Shown here in pieces: positions 1-11,226 of a stretch of 64,000 bases of DNA. The stretch is taken from positions 14,486,220 to 14,550,219 of the forward strand of contig JAEMBT020000001.1 in NCBI GenBank assembly GCA_018873245.2, read 5' to 3'. The notes beneath the pieces are model-generated. The model worked only from the letters and a program-made list of their open reading frames with translations, was not told the origin of the DNA and did no database searches. The position numbers and the translations under genes were made by a program. The DNA comes from Archegozetes longisetosus. Its lineage: Eukaryota; Arthropoda; Arachnida; Sarcoptiformes; Trhypochthoniidae. Numbering within the stretch: the first letter of the stretch is position 1; each line of letters starts with the position of its first letter.

Positions 1-470
1 CTGGATATCACGTAGAAGACTGAGAAACAAGTATTTCTTTTGATTGATTGAGCGCCACCAGGATTCCTTCAGATAAATTGGTAACATTTCGGGGGTGGTA
101 AAAGTGTGGTCCTGAAGGAAGTTAACACACAATCATTCGGTGGAGATAATCGCATATAACTCTGAGACATTCACAGTTATGAAAGTGCTAATGAGACGCA
201 TTACAATTTGCAGAAGTATTTATATTATTTTGCACGTGTCTAAAAAATTTTCTAGAAAAACTACAAAAACCCAATATTATAATTGTTCTGATAAACTACG
301 CGCGTACATTACATAGAGTAACTTTCCATGATCAATTTAAATTGATTTTCTAACTATAGATTACACTTCAGTATAATACCCAAAATTTTTATTGAGCACA
401 TAACAATAGAATAAACATCATATTAAATTTTAAAATCATATTTATTTCCTGATTTAGCTGCTTCTATTAA

Positions 471-687
471 TTAGCGTTCTTTTGATACGTGATCATAAAA
501 TTCTGTACAACTCATCGAATAACTAAATTTTATGCATAATTCAACTTTGACTTGAGGTACAGTTAGACGATTCCCTTCATCTTTCCACAAATTTCTCATT
601 ACACTGAATATCCGTTCGACAAATTCATTTCCAATTGATTCACAATGAGGTAAAATACGAACTAAACTAAATGAGTGTGGATATGTT
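471..687 (-). mobile_element. hAT-type transposase C-terminal remnant
   Basis: A minus-strand reading frame of about 70 codons ends at a TAA at 471-473. It reads like the C-terminal dimerisation region of hAT-family transposases: a segment resembling GNEFVERIFSVMRNLWKDE followed by NRLTVPQVKVELCIKFSYSM. In hAT elements this block lies near the end of the protein and mediates dimerisation. Going upstream, the frame meets a stop almost at once (TGA near 688-690), and no catalytic region, hAT terminal repeats or 8-base target duplication was found. It is therefore a decayed fragment. It could instead be the tail of a domesticated hAT-derived gene whose other exons lie outside the window, but nothing supports that. 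Confidence 0.7.
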
Positions 688-1672
688 CACTTAAATCAAC
701 ATCAGCTTCATACTTATCAGAATAAAATATCAACTTCAATAAACGTGCATTGATTTATTGTACAGGTGTTAGAGCCAAGTATTTGAAGGATTAAAATAGA
801 ATTAAGTATAAGTTTAGTTCACATGAAAGTTCTCATGTATTGAGTTGAAATTTCGCGAATCAAAATTAGTTTTACTTTCATCTCACTAAATCATTCGATG
901 ATTAAAATATTTCTACAAGTTAAGTAAAGGCTGGAGATTACAGTCTCTAGCTTAAGAATCGAGCTGGAGACTGGAGAGTTGGCATTCCTATATTTAATAT
1001 TTCGCTTTTCATAAGTGGCTAAAGGATATCAAATACGTGCCCGAGTAGTTAAACCTCCCAAATGCTCCTCAACTGAGATCAATCGAGATCTTTGGTCAAT
1101 TTTTAAAAACAATGTCCTTGAAGGGACCGTAAGACTGATAATTTTCAAAAACTAAGAACAAGAATTAGAAATAAGATAAAGATATTGAATTCAAATTTGT
1201 GCCAATATCCAATGAGAGGGCTCCTCACAAAAATCCCAAAAGCGGTCAATAACGGAGTGAATACGCTTCTTCATTAATATAAAAATATTATGAATATGTT
1301 CATTAATCATTATATGAAATTTGATGAAATTCTTATAAGTACTTAAAAAGTTATTGATAAACGTATTACTCTCCGTTTAATTATATATTCCGATAATATA
1401 TAAAGAATAAAAGTAAATCGATTATCACAAAGCAATCAAATTTGAAATAAAGTTCAAAATTCTGCAATATTTTAGTCACTAATCAGGCAAAAAACTTATT
1501 CTCTATAATGACCTAATAATAAACAGTGTATTCACATTTTAAGTTCTTCCTGAAGTTAACAACATTTTACATATAAAATCGATAAGTTTGAGTAACTGCA
1601 ACGTTAATATCCTTTGCCTGAGTGAAGTCCAACAAACTTATTTCTAAATTACTGAGAATTCTATACTTTATA
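688..1672. other. Intergenic, no gene seen
   Basis: AT-rich sequence between the hAT remnant and the first four-helix gene. No convincing exon or RNA gene. Bases 1-470 are likewise featureless apart from low-complexity A/T runs. Confidence 0.5.
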
Positions 1673-2507
1673 ATGACTATCAACAAAGACTTTATCATCA
1701 GAACAGTTTCTGAAATGGAGTGTAAGTTTATAATAGTCAAATATACTCTGTTAGTATTACAAGTATTAATCCTGATGGGTACAACTATCATGTTAACTCA
1801 AATTGTTCAACAAAGTATTAATATAGACAGTGAACAATTTATTATTAATGATTATCCATACGATGATGAAGATTTACGAGATTCTAGTAAGTTATTAGTG
1901 TTTCTATGTTCAACTTTTTTGTGTAGTCATACTCTACAAAGTATCCTGTCATAAGTAAATGTAATTTTAATAAATTTTTCTCAATAATATGACATTGACT
2001 TGATTTAAGAAACTCTAATAAAAAGCTATAACTATGACTTAAAGTCTTTAGTTATAAATATTAATTATTGGAAAATTTATTAACAAGTAACAGATAGTAC
2101 TTTTAGAAATAAATTATGATAAATAAGAATAAATAATTGACTTTAATTAACTAGAAATGGACAGTTTGGTTATAACTGGAAGATTAATATCGCAATTCAG
2201 CATAATAGCATTTGGAATATATGCAGTTATAGAAGAAAAGTTATGGTTAACCATAATCTTTTTTCTAGCATACCTAGTACACATCATTTGCAACTTATTA
2301 TTTCGTGGAATGCTTTATTCTCTATATTCACAGCTAAATGTTATTATTATGATTATAGAAATGGCTACGACATTATTTACATTTATCTATATATTAATCA
2401 TTAAACAAAATGATAGTTTGGTAGATATAAGGGTTGATCAAATAGATAAAGATATTAATATTAACACTATTTATGGTAATTTACCACATAATCCATATTA
2501 TGTCTAA
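1673..2507 (+). CDS. Four-helix membrane protein, array copy 1 (LAPTM-like)
   Basis: Inferred exons 1673-1886 and 2155-2507, with a 268-base GT-AG intron in phase 1; predicted length 188 aa. Exon 1 holds the first hydrophobic helix (about residues 22-45), then an acidic loop containing YDDEDLRD. Exon 2 holds three more helices, with a GIYAVIEEK segment after helix 2 that matches GLYASINEK and GLYGSINEN in the neighbouring copies. The tail ends in NPYYV. Start choice is uncertain: the Met at 1673 aligns reasonably with the other copies, and an inner Met at 1715 is also possible. The layout resembles LAPTM4/LAPTM5 lysosomal membrane proteins and related small tetraspan arthropod proteins, but there is no diagnostic catalytic motif, so membrane location is firmer than function. 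Confidence 0.65.
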
Positions 2508-2763
2508 CGTTTAATCGTGTATTACTTCCTATAACTTATAAGAAAAAAATTCAATTCTTCTCTATATTGATGAACGAACAATTTATTCATTAAATTATGC
2601 ATAGTTTAATAATTAAACTTGCCTTTTCAATTAGGCTCTTTTTAAAAGAATTCTAAGAGTCACAGTCGCAATGAATAGTCGTAGAATTATCAGGTCCTCA
2701 TATGAGTGAAGGCTAGTATTCTGACTCGTGGGTAGGTATGGGTTGACTAATTATCAGTCAATA

Positions 2764-3115
2764 CAGTAGACACTCAATATTCTGAACCATTTTGAAAATA
2801 AGTCTATATTATTGTGTACCTCTTTATTTTGAAATATCTGTCAAATAGTTTCAAGATATGATAACGCATCAAATTTTCACAAAAAATCATTATTATTAAG
2901 ATTTGTTGCTGAGCAGTTCAGGTTCCAGAGACTCGTGGACGAACCTCAAACCTGAGTCTCAATCTAAATCAAATTTTAGTGTTAATCATTCAAATATTGC
3001 ATTTTGAGCAAGATCTTTATTTCGGACTTTTTTCAGTATACCAGCTATTTTGAAAACTCGCTATTTGAACAAAATTACTTGGCAGAAGCTGGCTCAAAAT
3101 AACGAGGTTCTACTG
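2764..3115. mobile_element. Inverted-repeat transposon relic (pogo/Tigger-like ends)
   Basis: The left end begins CAGTAGACACTCAATATTCT after a TA. The right end is the approximate reverse complement (CAGTAGAACCTCGTTATTTT) and is followed by TA. A TA target plus CAGT...ACTG ends is the Tc1/mariner-pogo pattern. About 352 bases with no coding capacity, so non-autonomous. It sits between array copies 1 and 2. Confidence 0.6.
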
Positions 3116-3117
3116 TA

Positions 3118-3891
3118 CTAATTGTTTTCTGTTTCAAATTATAATGAGAGATGCAAATCATACAAATGCACACAAATGAATATAAATCATAAAAATGCAT
3201 ACACACAAACAAATGGTCTGCTCATTTGAATGACAGTACTGAAGGTTAAAGTTTTACCCTTCTACAAGTTGAAAAATTTAGACAAACTACTCATAATTTA
3301 CCGTAAAATCAAAATTAAATAAGATATTCCTAAATTTGTAGACATTCAAATTAATTTAAACATGACTACAAGATAAGTTTCGAAATTCAATGCTCAATTC
3401 ATTAAGTATTTGATAGATTTTGTCCCACACAATCAAAAGGACAGAATTGCATTTCGAAATGTGAACATCAAACATTTGAGGTTAAAATTGAAAGCTAAAA
3501 GTTATAAAGACTTGGTATCAAAAATTTTGTTGACTTTAAGGTTTAGATGGAATTTGAAAACATGTGAAAGCTTTCACTTACAATATTGAAGTTTATCAGC
3601 AGTTTAGTGCTGCAACACATAAAGAGTAAACATTTACAAAACTAAACATTTGAAAAGTAAAAATTCTATAATAAATATTAATAATGTTATAATATAAGCA
3701 TATAACAAGAACGAAAATATTCTATAACAGAAAGAATTAAACTTGAAAACTAGCCTAATAATCTATTTGATCTCGAATCAATAATGACTTACTGTACGAG
3801 TGTATATGAGCCAAGGTTAATTTATTTATATGAAAAGCAAAATACTAAATATATTCTATTGAATCGTTTCTAGCATAGCTCACAGCTAAAT
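3118..3891. other. Intergenic, array copies 1-2
   Basis: AT-rich sequence with no exon recognised. No partial extra copy of the four-helix family could be made out. The stretch 2508-2763 is also featureless. Confidence 0.45.
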
Positions 3892-4495
3892 ATGTCTGTC
3901 AGTAAAGAACTTTTTTTAACTGTTAAATATATACTAATAATGCTTGAAGGCTTTGGGATCATCTCATCAATGGTTTTATTGTTTGATAGAATAACAGGAG
4001 ACGGATTTGTGCGAAGTATGTCGTTTAGTATTATTTTGTTTAAAATATATATAATATTATATTTTTCATTACTTTAATTTAGATGACGTTCACATAACAG
4101 TAGTATTTAATATTATACTGCTTATTATTATGATATTGGGTTTATATGCGAGTATTAACGAGAAGACAACAGTAATACTTATATTTAGTTTCCTATTAAT
4201 CTCATGGATCATATTATATACATCTATCATCATGGATCAATTGAAAATATTCAATTTTCTTATACTTTTATCATTAATATTTGTATCGATGTCCTCTACC
4301 ATATTCATTTTTATGATTAAACAGCGTAATTTAATTATTGATCAATTACTTCAAAATCTACAATTATCTAACGCAGTTACCGAATACGACTCACCACTAT
4401 CTAGATATTACTCTGAGATGGATAAGCCTCCGCCGTACTCTCCACTACCTGATCCGCCACCTTATACCATATCAAATACTTCAATTTTTCTTTAA
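3892..4495 (+). CDS. Four-helix membrane protein with PPxY tail, array copy 2 (LAPTM-like)
   Basis: Inferred exons 3892-4015 and 4083-4495, joined by a 67-base phase-1 intron; predicted length 178 aa. Helix 1 is about residues 10-31 (exon 1). Helices 2-4 lie in exon 2, with the shared GLYASINEK segment between helices 2 and 3. The cytoplasmic tail contains DKPPPYSPLPDPPPYTI, that is two PPxY motifs. PPxY motifs bind WW domains, and LAPTM4/LAPTM5 proteins use such tail motifs to recruit Nedd4-family ubiquitin ligases for endosomal or lysosomal sorting. This copy is therefore the best evidence for calling the family LAPTM-like. Function is inferred from topology plus motif, not from clear sequence identity. 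Confidence 0.7.
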
Positions 4496-5814
4496 TCAGT
4501 TGTGCAAAATTCTAAAGTTTTACTACAAATAATCACAATATTTCTCATATAATCACAGATGTTTTCCCTTCAAAGTTATGGTTTAATAGTTTTCTTAACT
4601 ATTTGTTTACCAAATAATTGAATGTTGACAAGAATTGAAATGTTTATTTGAATGTTTCCAGTTTTGGTAATTATTACACTCGAAAACTTAATCCTCAATA
4701 GTAACAGGCAGGTCAGGTTAGACTGTTGCTATGTCAATAGACTGTTGCTATGTCAATCTCCTTCCGACTTGCATAGGTTGTTGCAAAATTATACTTCCAA
4801 TTTAGTTCTATTACTATATTGAACATTATATAAGTTTCTTAAAATGCGAAGATGTGATCTGATGGAAAGCATGCTACCACTTATGGTTACTATCAATGAC
4901 TATTAGTTCTCTGATTGCATACATCTTGAATGGCTTCTCCGCTGATCTTTTAAAGTTCGTCAATTTAAGTGTTGAACTATTGAAATGTTAACTTCAAAGT
5001 TCAGATTATTAATGACAAAATTTGACTAAATTAATGATCTAAATGCATGAAATATGAATTATTATAGTTTTAAAGACTCGTATAATAACATTTATATTAC
5101 TTTCAAACGTTTTTCGACCTCTAGATTAAGAAATTGAGAAGTTTTTTGTATCTAAGAGAGACTACTTTTAACCTTCGTATCCAATAAGTAGTCGATGTAA
5201 TAAGTAGTGAATTTGTTTACAATACAAAATATGAATATTTGCGCATGTATTGAAAAAGAAATTATTCTACAGGGATAATAAACGTAATCGTGTAATAGTC
5301 TCCCTAAGATACAAAAATGTTTTCTCAATTGATCTAACGGCGATATCATAAGGATATTAATTTAAATTCTTTATTATAAATTATGAATAATCTCTTATAG
5401 TTTCATATGAATTTGTTGTGTTAGATGTAAGTTAACCGAATCTAAGACTATGTATTAGTTAAAAATAAAATAAAGTCAAACACTTTTGAGTTTAAAGCTG
5501 TATAAATAAGCACAGTTTGAACGATTGTTTATTGTCATAAACTTTTGCGATATTTTTACGAACACATTGAGGCTAAACGAAACATCATATACTTTATATT
5601 GATTTTAGTATTGCAGTTCAGTTTAGATTTACATTCAATTACTGCGACAATGTTTTATCGATTGTTTAATGCATAAAAAGTTGACCTTATTTTACTGTTC
5701 TACAGGTATACAATTTGTCACACAAAATGTACTGTCAATTGTTATTTAATAATTTTTGTTAGTTTCAGTTCATTTCAAACTTTTAAACTAATAGTTAATC
5801 ACAATAAAATAGAT
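4496..5814. other. Intergenic, array copies 2-3
   Basis: No gene recognised. A 20-base direct repeat (GACTGTTGCTATGTCAATA type) occurs twice near 4720-4760. A segment around 4830-4915 resembles the inverted-repeat element at 51659-51850. A TATAAATA string lies at 5501-5508, about 310 bases before the next start codon. Confidence 0.4.
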
Positions 5815-6532
5815 ATGTACAACGATAAAAGTGAACCATTTTTGGCTTGCAAATATTTGCTGCTAATCTCTCAAGTGATTGGTATTACCTATTCATTCAT
5901 CTTAATGGTTGATGGAACAACTGGCAGTAAACATTTCTATTGTTAGTAATTTATACTTTTTTCATTTTTCAGCTTCTATTTCGTCTATGTTTTCTAAATA
6001 TTAGATTAGTCTGAATATTATGTAGAGTTTTTGTATAATACAGCCTTATTTTCAACAGTACTTTACTATTAAATTAAAACGAATTTTTCATTGTTGGAGA
6101 GCGTTCTTTTTTCATTGTTGAAGCGCGTTCTTTATTCTCACCAAACAAGGAAAAGTTCTCTTTTAATTGAATAGACTTAAATTAACACAAACATCTAGAA
6201 AGTATATGACATAAAGAAGAAAATATGAAAAATGAATAATTTAAACTTATAAGCTTTAATTTGAATCAGATACAGACGCAAATATATTGGGTGTTTTGGA
6301 TACATATCTACTTATAGTAATGGTAATGGGTCTATATGCAACATTTACTGAAAATATTATATTCATTGTAATATTTAGTGTATCACTTCACATCTGGACC
6401 ATTATTGTTGCTTTATTAATTTACAATCCTAGTTCTTATATACTGATTACTTTTAATCTTATTTCTTTCTTCGGATTTACTTTTATTTTTATTATTTTAC
6501 GTGAACGTAAACGCACTGTTATCTATATCTAA
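5815..6532 (+). CDS. Four-helix membrane protein, short-tailed array copy 3 (LAPTM-like)
   Basis: Inferred exons 5815-5926 and 6270-6532 with a 343-base phase-1 intron; predicted length 124 aa. The N-terminus (CKYLLLISQVIGITYSFILM) parallels copy 2. Exon 2 begins after TTTGAATCAG and gives helices 2-4, with GLYATFTENIIF at the family's conserved position. The protein stops soon after a basic RERKRT stretch, so the tail of about 35-45 residues seen in the other copies is missing and there is no PPxY motif. It may be a functional short paralogue or a copy truncated by an early stop; the intact splice sites and open frame favour expression. Confidence 0.62.
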
Positions 6533-7637
6533 AGTGTATTTATAAGTAATTAATTTGTAAAATTAATATTAATAACTAATTTACGATGCAATCAATTTTT
6601 TATTAATAATAAAATTAAAGGTTAATAATAATAAATATATTTAATTTGTCAGGCGAATAGACATGTAAATAACGTTTGTACAATGGTTATAAATTCGAGC
6701 AATATAAAACAAAGTTAAATATAATTTCAATTCGCAAAATCAAATATAAGTTCAGTAAAATAATATATTTGAAAACTAGTTGAGTGAGCGAGTATAAATA
6801 TTACTAAAATAATATTTACAAATATTACATTAATTCATATAACATTACAAATAGCATTGACCCGACTAAGTCTCTAATAGAGACACGTCGATGATCATGT
6901 TCAAACAACAAATAGTTTTTACATAAGACCTATTAAATTTGTTGATCCAATGAGAGCCAAGCAAACATGAACGAAACTTGTATATTAATTCATTTATCGA
7001 TTTTTACTTTCATAATTATAATGATAGTTTCGAATATAATAATGCATTTATTTTCTTTATCTTTTACTACTATTTTCTATAATATGAGTTTTAGACAATC
7101 AATAATTTTTTGGCTCCACTCTAATACTATGGCAAATAATATAACTTTTATTTTCGTCACGCTTTCAAATGTATGAATTTTGTTCTAAAGAGAAGCACTA
7201 TCTCATTACAATTTTCATAAAAGTTTCATAACTCATTCTATCTACACCTCTGTTAAATATATTCTATTAGTATAATGCTCGTAACTGCGTTTTTAGTAAG
7301 TTTTCTTAACTCTTTATGAACTTTTGTAATATTCAATAAATTATTACTATTAGTATTTCTCTTTCATTATCTTCTTTTATTGTGTTTAACGTAACAATTT
7401 TCAAATATTGTTTCATTTTCTGGTCATTCTGTTTAATATTCTGGTCATATGGTTAATGCGATCGTTTAAACATATCTGTTGTTTCGATTTGAAGCTTATT
7501 TTTGACTGTTTAGTGACTTATATTTGTGACCAGTAAGTGGATTACCGGTATTCCAATGATTAAGTGTACACATTTGTTGGATAAATTCATATGTATATAA
7601 GTTGAACAATATATATAAGAAATGAACAACTTGAAAC
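6533..7637. other. Intergenic, array copies 3-4
   Basis: AT-rich. An open stretch at 6967-7176 encodes a hydrophobic peptide but lacks the family's conserved segment and splice arrangement, so it is not called a gene. A TATATAAG string at 7594-7601 lies just before the copy 4 start codon and may be its TATA box. Confidence 0.4.
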
Positions 7638-8265
7638 ATGGCTAATGAAAATATAACGATTCTTAATCTGAATCGCTATTCTCGGACATCGCCTCATAAA
7701 AGTTCAGAAACATACGTAATGCAATGGATTCTTATTTTACTTCAATTATTGGGAATCTTAGCATCTGTTATTGTGATGATCGATTTGGTTGCTAAAAGTC
7801 AAATATTTTACAGTAAGTCTTTATATGAATATGAGTATATAGGCAGTAATTTATATTTTTAATATTTTATTAGGATTTGAATATGACAACCAAACTGTTT
7901 CTGAATCATTATTAACTTTATTTTACATATCGTTAATGATTATTATGTTTGTTGGTCTGTATGGATCGATAAATGAAAACGTGGTCATGTCTACCTTATT
8001 TAGCGTCTTATTAACTATTTGGATAATTTGCATTAATTTATTCACCAAACATTTGATTCTTCTATGCAATGGATTACTTATTTTAGTCATCGGCTTGGGT
8101 TATGTTTATATTTTAATGGTTAGGAGGAGTAAGAATATTGGGAATGAGTTAGATTTAACTAAGATTCATTTTAGTGCTACTAAAGTTGACGCTTTGGATA
8201 CTACTCAACAACGCAAACACTCGACTCCTATAGACTCAAATCAATTCGATTTTGAGCTTAAATAA
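7638..8265 (+). CDS. Four-helix membrane protein, array copy 4 (LAPTM-like)
   Basis: Inferred exons 7638-7812 and 7874-8265 with a 61-base phase-1 intron; predicted length 188 aa. A longer, polar N-terminus (about 30 residues) precedes helix 1 (WILILLQLLGILASVIVM). Helix 2 runs into GLYGSINEN, helix 3 is STLFSVLLTIWIICINLF, and helix 4 is LCNGLLILVIGLGYVYILM followed by a basic RRSK. The tail is polar and lacks PPxY. This is the clearest member for topology: four helices with both ends probably cytoplasmic. Same strand, intron phase and intron position as the three upstream copies show tandem duplication. Function unknown beyond a LAPTM-like membrane protein. Confidence 0.68.
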
Positions 8266-8754
8266 GCTCTCAAATAAGATATTATTTCTTGTCTAAGACT
8301 AAAACACGAGTAGCAATAACAATTAATAACAATTCAAATGATACTACAATTGACAAACTAATTCCTAACATTTTCACTCAAAGCTAAGTTGAAACTTGAT
8401 TTTCTAGTGATTTTTGTATCCCTAAGTTTGATTGATTATTATTTTTCTAATGGTCTTATAAGGTGTCACATAAGGGGACTGCCCTTTCAACAAAATAAAT
8501 TAATCTTTGTAACAGTATAGTATTTAGGTGGATACTTAACCGATTATGACCAAAGCTCTTTGGCACTTAATCTAAAATTCGTGACAAAACGCTATAATTA
8601 TCTTAATTAATGAAGATAAGAATGAACTAAATATTTTTCAAACAAACTTTGTAACTTTTACGAATTTACAAATGAAAAGTTTTACTTATATAAAGCTATC
8701 GAGTTGTACAGAAGTTGAATAATATTTTACACAGTTTTCTCAATTTAATAAATG
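8266..8754. other. Intergenic, nothing recognised
   Basis: AT-rich spacer between the four-helix array and the inverted-repeat element. Confidence 0.4.
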
Positions 8755-9180
8755 ATATATCAAATTAAAGCCCTTTAAAATAGCTCTAATTTGATATATA
8801 ATAAGTATGGAATATAATTGTAGTTTAGATTTAATTTCAACTGTAAAATGATGCCTCGAAAAAAGTTTTATTCTGTTAGAAACTCTATGGCATTTTAGCA
8901 GTGGTAAAAATCGCAAAGCTTACATTTCTTAAACAGTGAAATCTTATTGAAATCAATCTATTTTGAAGATCTTCTCCTTATTTTCATGAAATAACATTTC
9001 TTTGAATTGAACAGCAAAATATTATTAAAACAATTTTAAAAATAAGTTTCAGCAAAAAACTTAGTTTTACATTAGTTTTTCAAGGTATTTTTCAAGATTA
9101 AAATGAAATCTAAACTACAATTATTTTTTGTACTTATAGGCCAAATTAAAGTTATTTTAAAGGGCTTTAATTTGATATAT
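8755..9180. mobile_element. MITE-like element with long terminal inverted repeats
   Basis: About 426 bases bounded by inverted repeats of roughly 75 bases. Both ends read inward as ATATATCAAATTAAAGCCCT followed by TTTAAAATA and, about 45 bases later, AATTGTAGTTTAGATTT. Each repeat is itself partly palindromic (TATATCAAATTA...TAATTTGATATA). The interior is A/T-rich with no reading frame. The structure is that of a non-autonomous DNA transposon. The terminal ATATAT prevents a certain call of the target-site duplication. Confidence 0.75.
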
Positions 9181-10644
9181 AATTTGTTATGTTGAGATAA
9201 TACTATGAAAATTGATTTAACTTCAAAAATGCCTGACTATTCTCTTTATAAACCTCTGTATTACTGTAACAATAGAGTATTGATTAGAACTAAAAGTTAG
9301 GTTTATTAATCTTATAATATGTTAATAATAATTACTAAAATAAGTCTCAAATTTGAAGTCATTTTAATCATTTATCTAAACTATGCAATGGCATGACTAC
9401 AAAAATTCATATAAAATATGCATTAAGTTTGAAATAACATATTACTTAAAGTATTATTAAATGCTCAGTCAAAAGTATAGAAGACTAATCACTTCCAATA
9501 TTATAAGTTATCATACATATGTTAGTAAATCATTTCAACTTTTTCTATTCCAACTACTTATCACTTTTCTGATTAACTTTATCTCGTTCTTTAGTTCATT
9601 AATTAAGATCATTTTCACGTTCTTTTTATGAATTTCGATTTAGTGCCAAAGATAGTGACCGTCAGTAGACGGAGAGATAGTTTACAAAACTATTTCTTTC
9701 ATAATGTCCTTATGCTAAAAATGAATTAGACTTAGGGTTAGAAAATGAACCAAACTGATTGATAAAACTGCTTTCTGTGGAATTTGCTTGGGCAGAACTC
9801 GTTCAGCAAAAAGTTCAGCAAAAAATTCAGCTATCATATACATAGTTGACAGTATAACTTAATAAAAGAATCTCATTCAATTTGAATTTTGATAACCTGA
9901 CCAACTATCTCAATACTTGCCAAAGATTGCCAATATCGATAGTTTTTCAAACACTAGGCTATTGATCTCCATTTGCTATCACTTTCAACGACTTGATAAC
10001 CTTTGAATGTTTAAATCTCTTGGGAGTTTTTCTCAATGTACCATCAACTGGGAAGCGATCAGTCTGTAAAATTGTCAAGCTATTTATTTCACTGATAGTC
10101 GTGATGAAGTCTGGAAAGATTAAAAACGAAATAGGTAGCGAAAAAAGGGGTAACTAAACAAGTAGTTGATCTCTAGACAAAATTTAGGTCTACTTTTCAA
10201 TGACGAGATTTTGTGAATGAAAACTTGCAACCATTCTCTTGTCATACAATAGTTTAATCCCCTTTCTAGACTCACTGATGACTATCAGTGAAAAAAATAG
10301 CTTAAGAACTGTTTTCAAGTCTAAACTTTAATGTGTGACTAACTTTAGCAAAAGATTTTCCAGAACTGTCAAACAACTGAAATATTAGGCACTTATTAGT
10401 ATTACTGAACTGTTAATAGTAACAGATGTTAACAATCATATATTGAACTTTGAAACTACGATATAATTGATAGATCTTAATCAGAACTAATGATCTAATA
10501 ATGTTTAGACCTAACGATATACGCAGTTTTCACTACATGTCATTATCATTAATCGCTTAAATAGCATTGAAACAAATATTGTCATTAATTGTTTAATCAA
10601 TTATTTGATTCTTAATTCATAATTGTTTTATTTGATCATCGATC
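9181..10644. other. Intergenic, nothing recognised
   Basis: No exon, RNA gene or clear repeat array upstream of the RING gene. Confidence 0.4.
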
Positions 10645-11226
10645 ATGTCATTAGACGATAGTGTCATACTTGTTCCTTATTACTGCTACCAATGCAAACA
10701 ACAAGTTAACTCTCTTTCATCTAATTTTAAATGCTCTATATGCAAATCTGATTTTCTACAAGAAATTACTCCTACTAGTTCTGGCTCTCTTCTTCGTCCC
10801 TTTTCTTCTAATCATGCTTCTACTCAAGATACTACTCCTAATTGTCTTAATCATGCTTCTACTCAAGATACAGCTCCTAATTGTCTCTATCTTTGTTCCA
10901 TTTGTTTGGAGGAAAATTGTTTTGATGATAGTACTAGTCAACAGTTGGACTGCAACCACTACTTCCATAAGAATTGTATCAATCCTTGGCTTCAAAGTCA
11001 TGATACGTGTCCTCTTTGTAGAGTGAGAGTCAAGTCTAACGTCACTTCTACTTCTCCGCAACTTCTGCCTAGAGTCACTATCCAACAAATTGTATTTAGT
11101 CCACCGTCGCATCGCAGAAGTCAACCAGTTATTAGATTTGATGAGTTTCGAAGAGCTGTCATGCAGAGGGCTGGAAGAAGACATACCCGAAGAGATTTCA
11201 TTGAGTTAATTCATAGGAATAATTGA
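10645..11226 (+). CDS. RNF115/126-type RING-H2 E3 ubiquitin ligase, intronless
   Basis: A 193-aa single-exon protein. An N-terminal zinc ribbon is formed by C14, C17, C30 and C33, as in RNF115/RNF126-like ligases, where it binds ubiquitin or substrate adaptors. A RING-H2 domain follows: C84, C87, C103, H105, H108, C111, C122 and C125, with W115 at the E2-contact position and P123 after the seventh ligand. It should catalyse ubiquitin transfer from an E2. Between the two domains, a 39-base unit is directly duplicated (10810-10887), giving two NHASTQDTxPNCL blocks. The protein is shorter than vertebrate RNF115/126 (about 300 aa). Lack of introns beside intron-rich genes may mean retroposition. 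Confidence 0.85.
   Translation: MSLDDSVILVPYYCYQCKQQVNSLSSNFKCSICKSDFLQEITPTSSGSLLRPFSSNHASTQDTTPNCLNHASTQDTAPNCLYLCSICLEENCFDDSTSQQLDCNHYFHKNCINPWLQSHDTCPLCRVRVKSNVTSTSPQLLPRVTIQQIVFSPPSHRRSQPVIRFDEFRRAVMQRAGRRHTRRDFIELIHRNN

Noticed and set aside
6967-7176. Hydrophobic 69-codon frame as a fifth four-helix gene
   Set aside because: Lacks the GLYxSINE-like segment, the phase-1 donor and any partner exon; hydrophobicity is expected from T-rich sequence.
10661-11184. Other long frames over the RING gene on both strands
   Set aside because: Shadows of the RING coding sequence, which has all zinc ligands in place.
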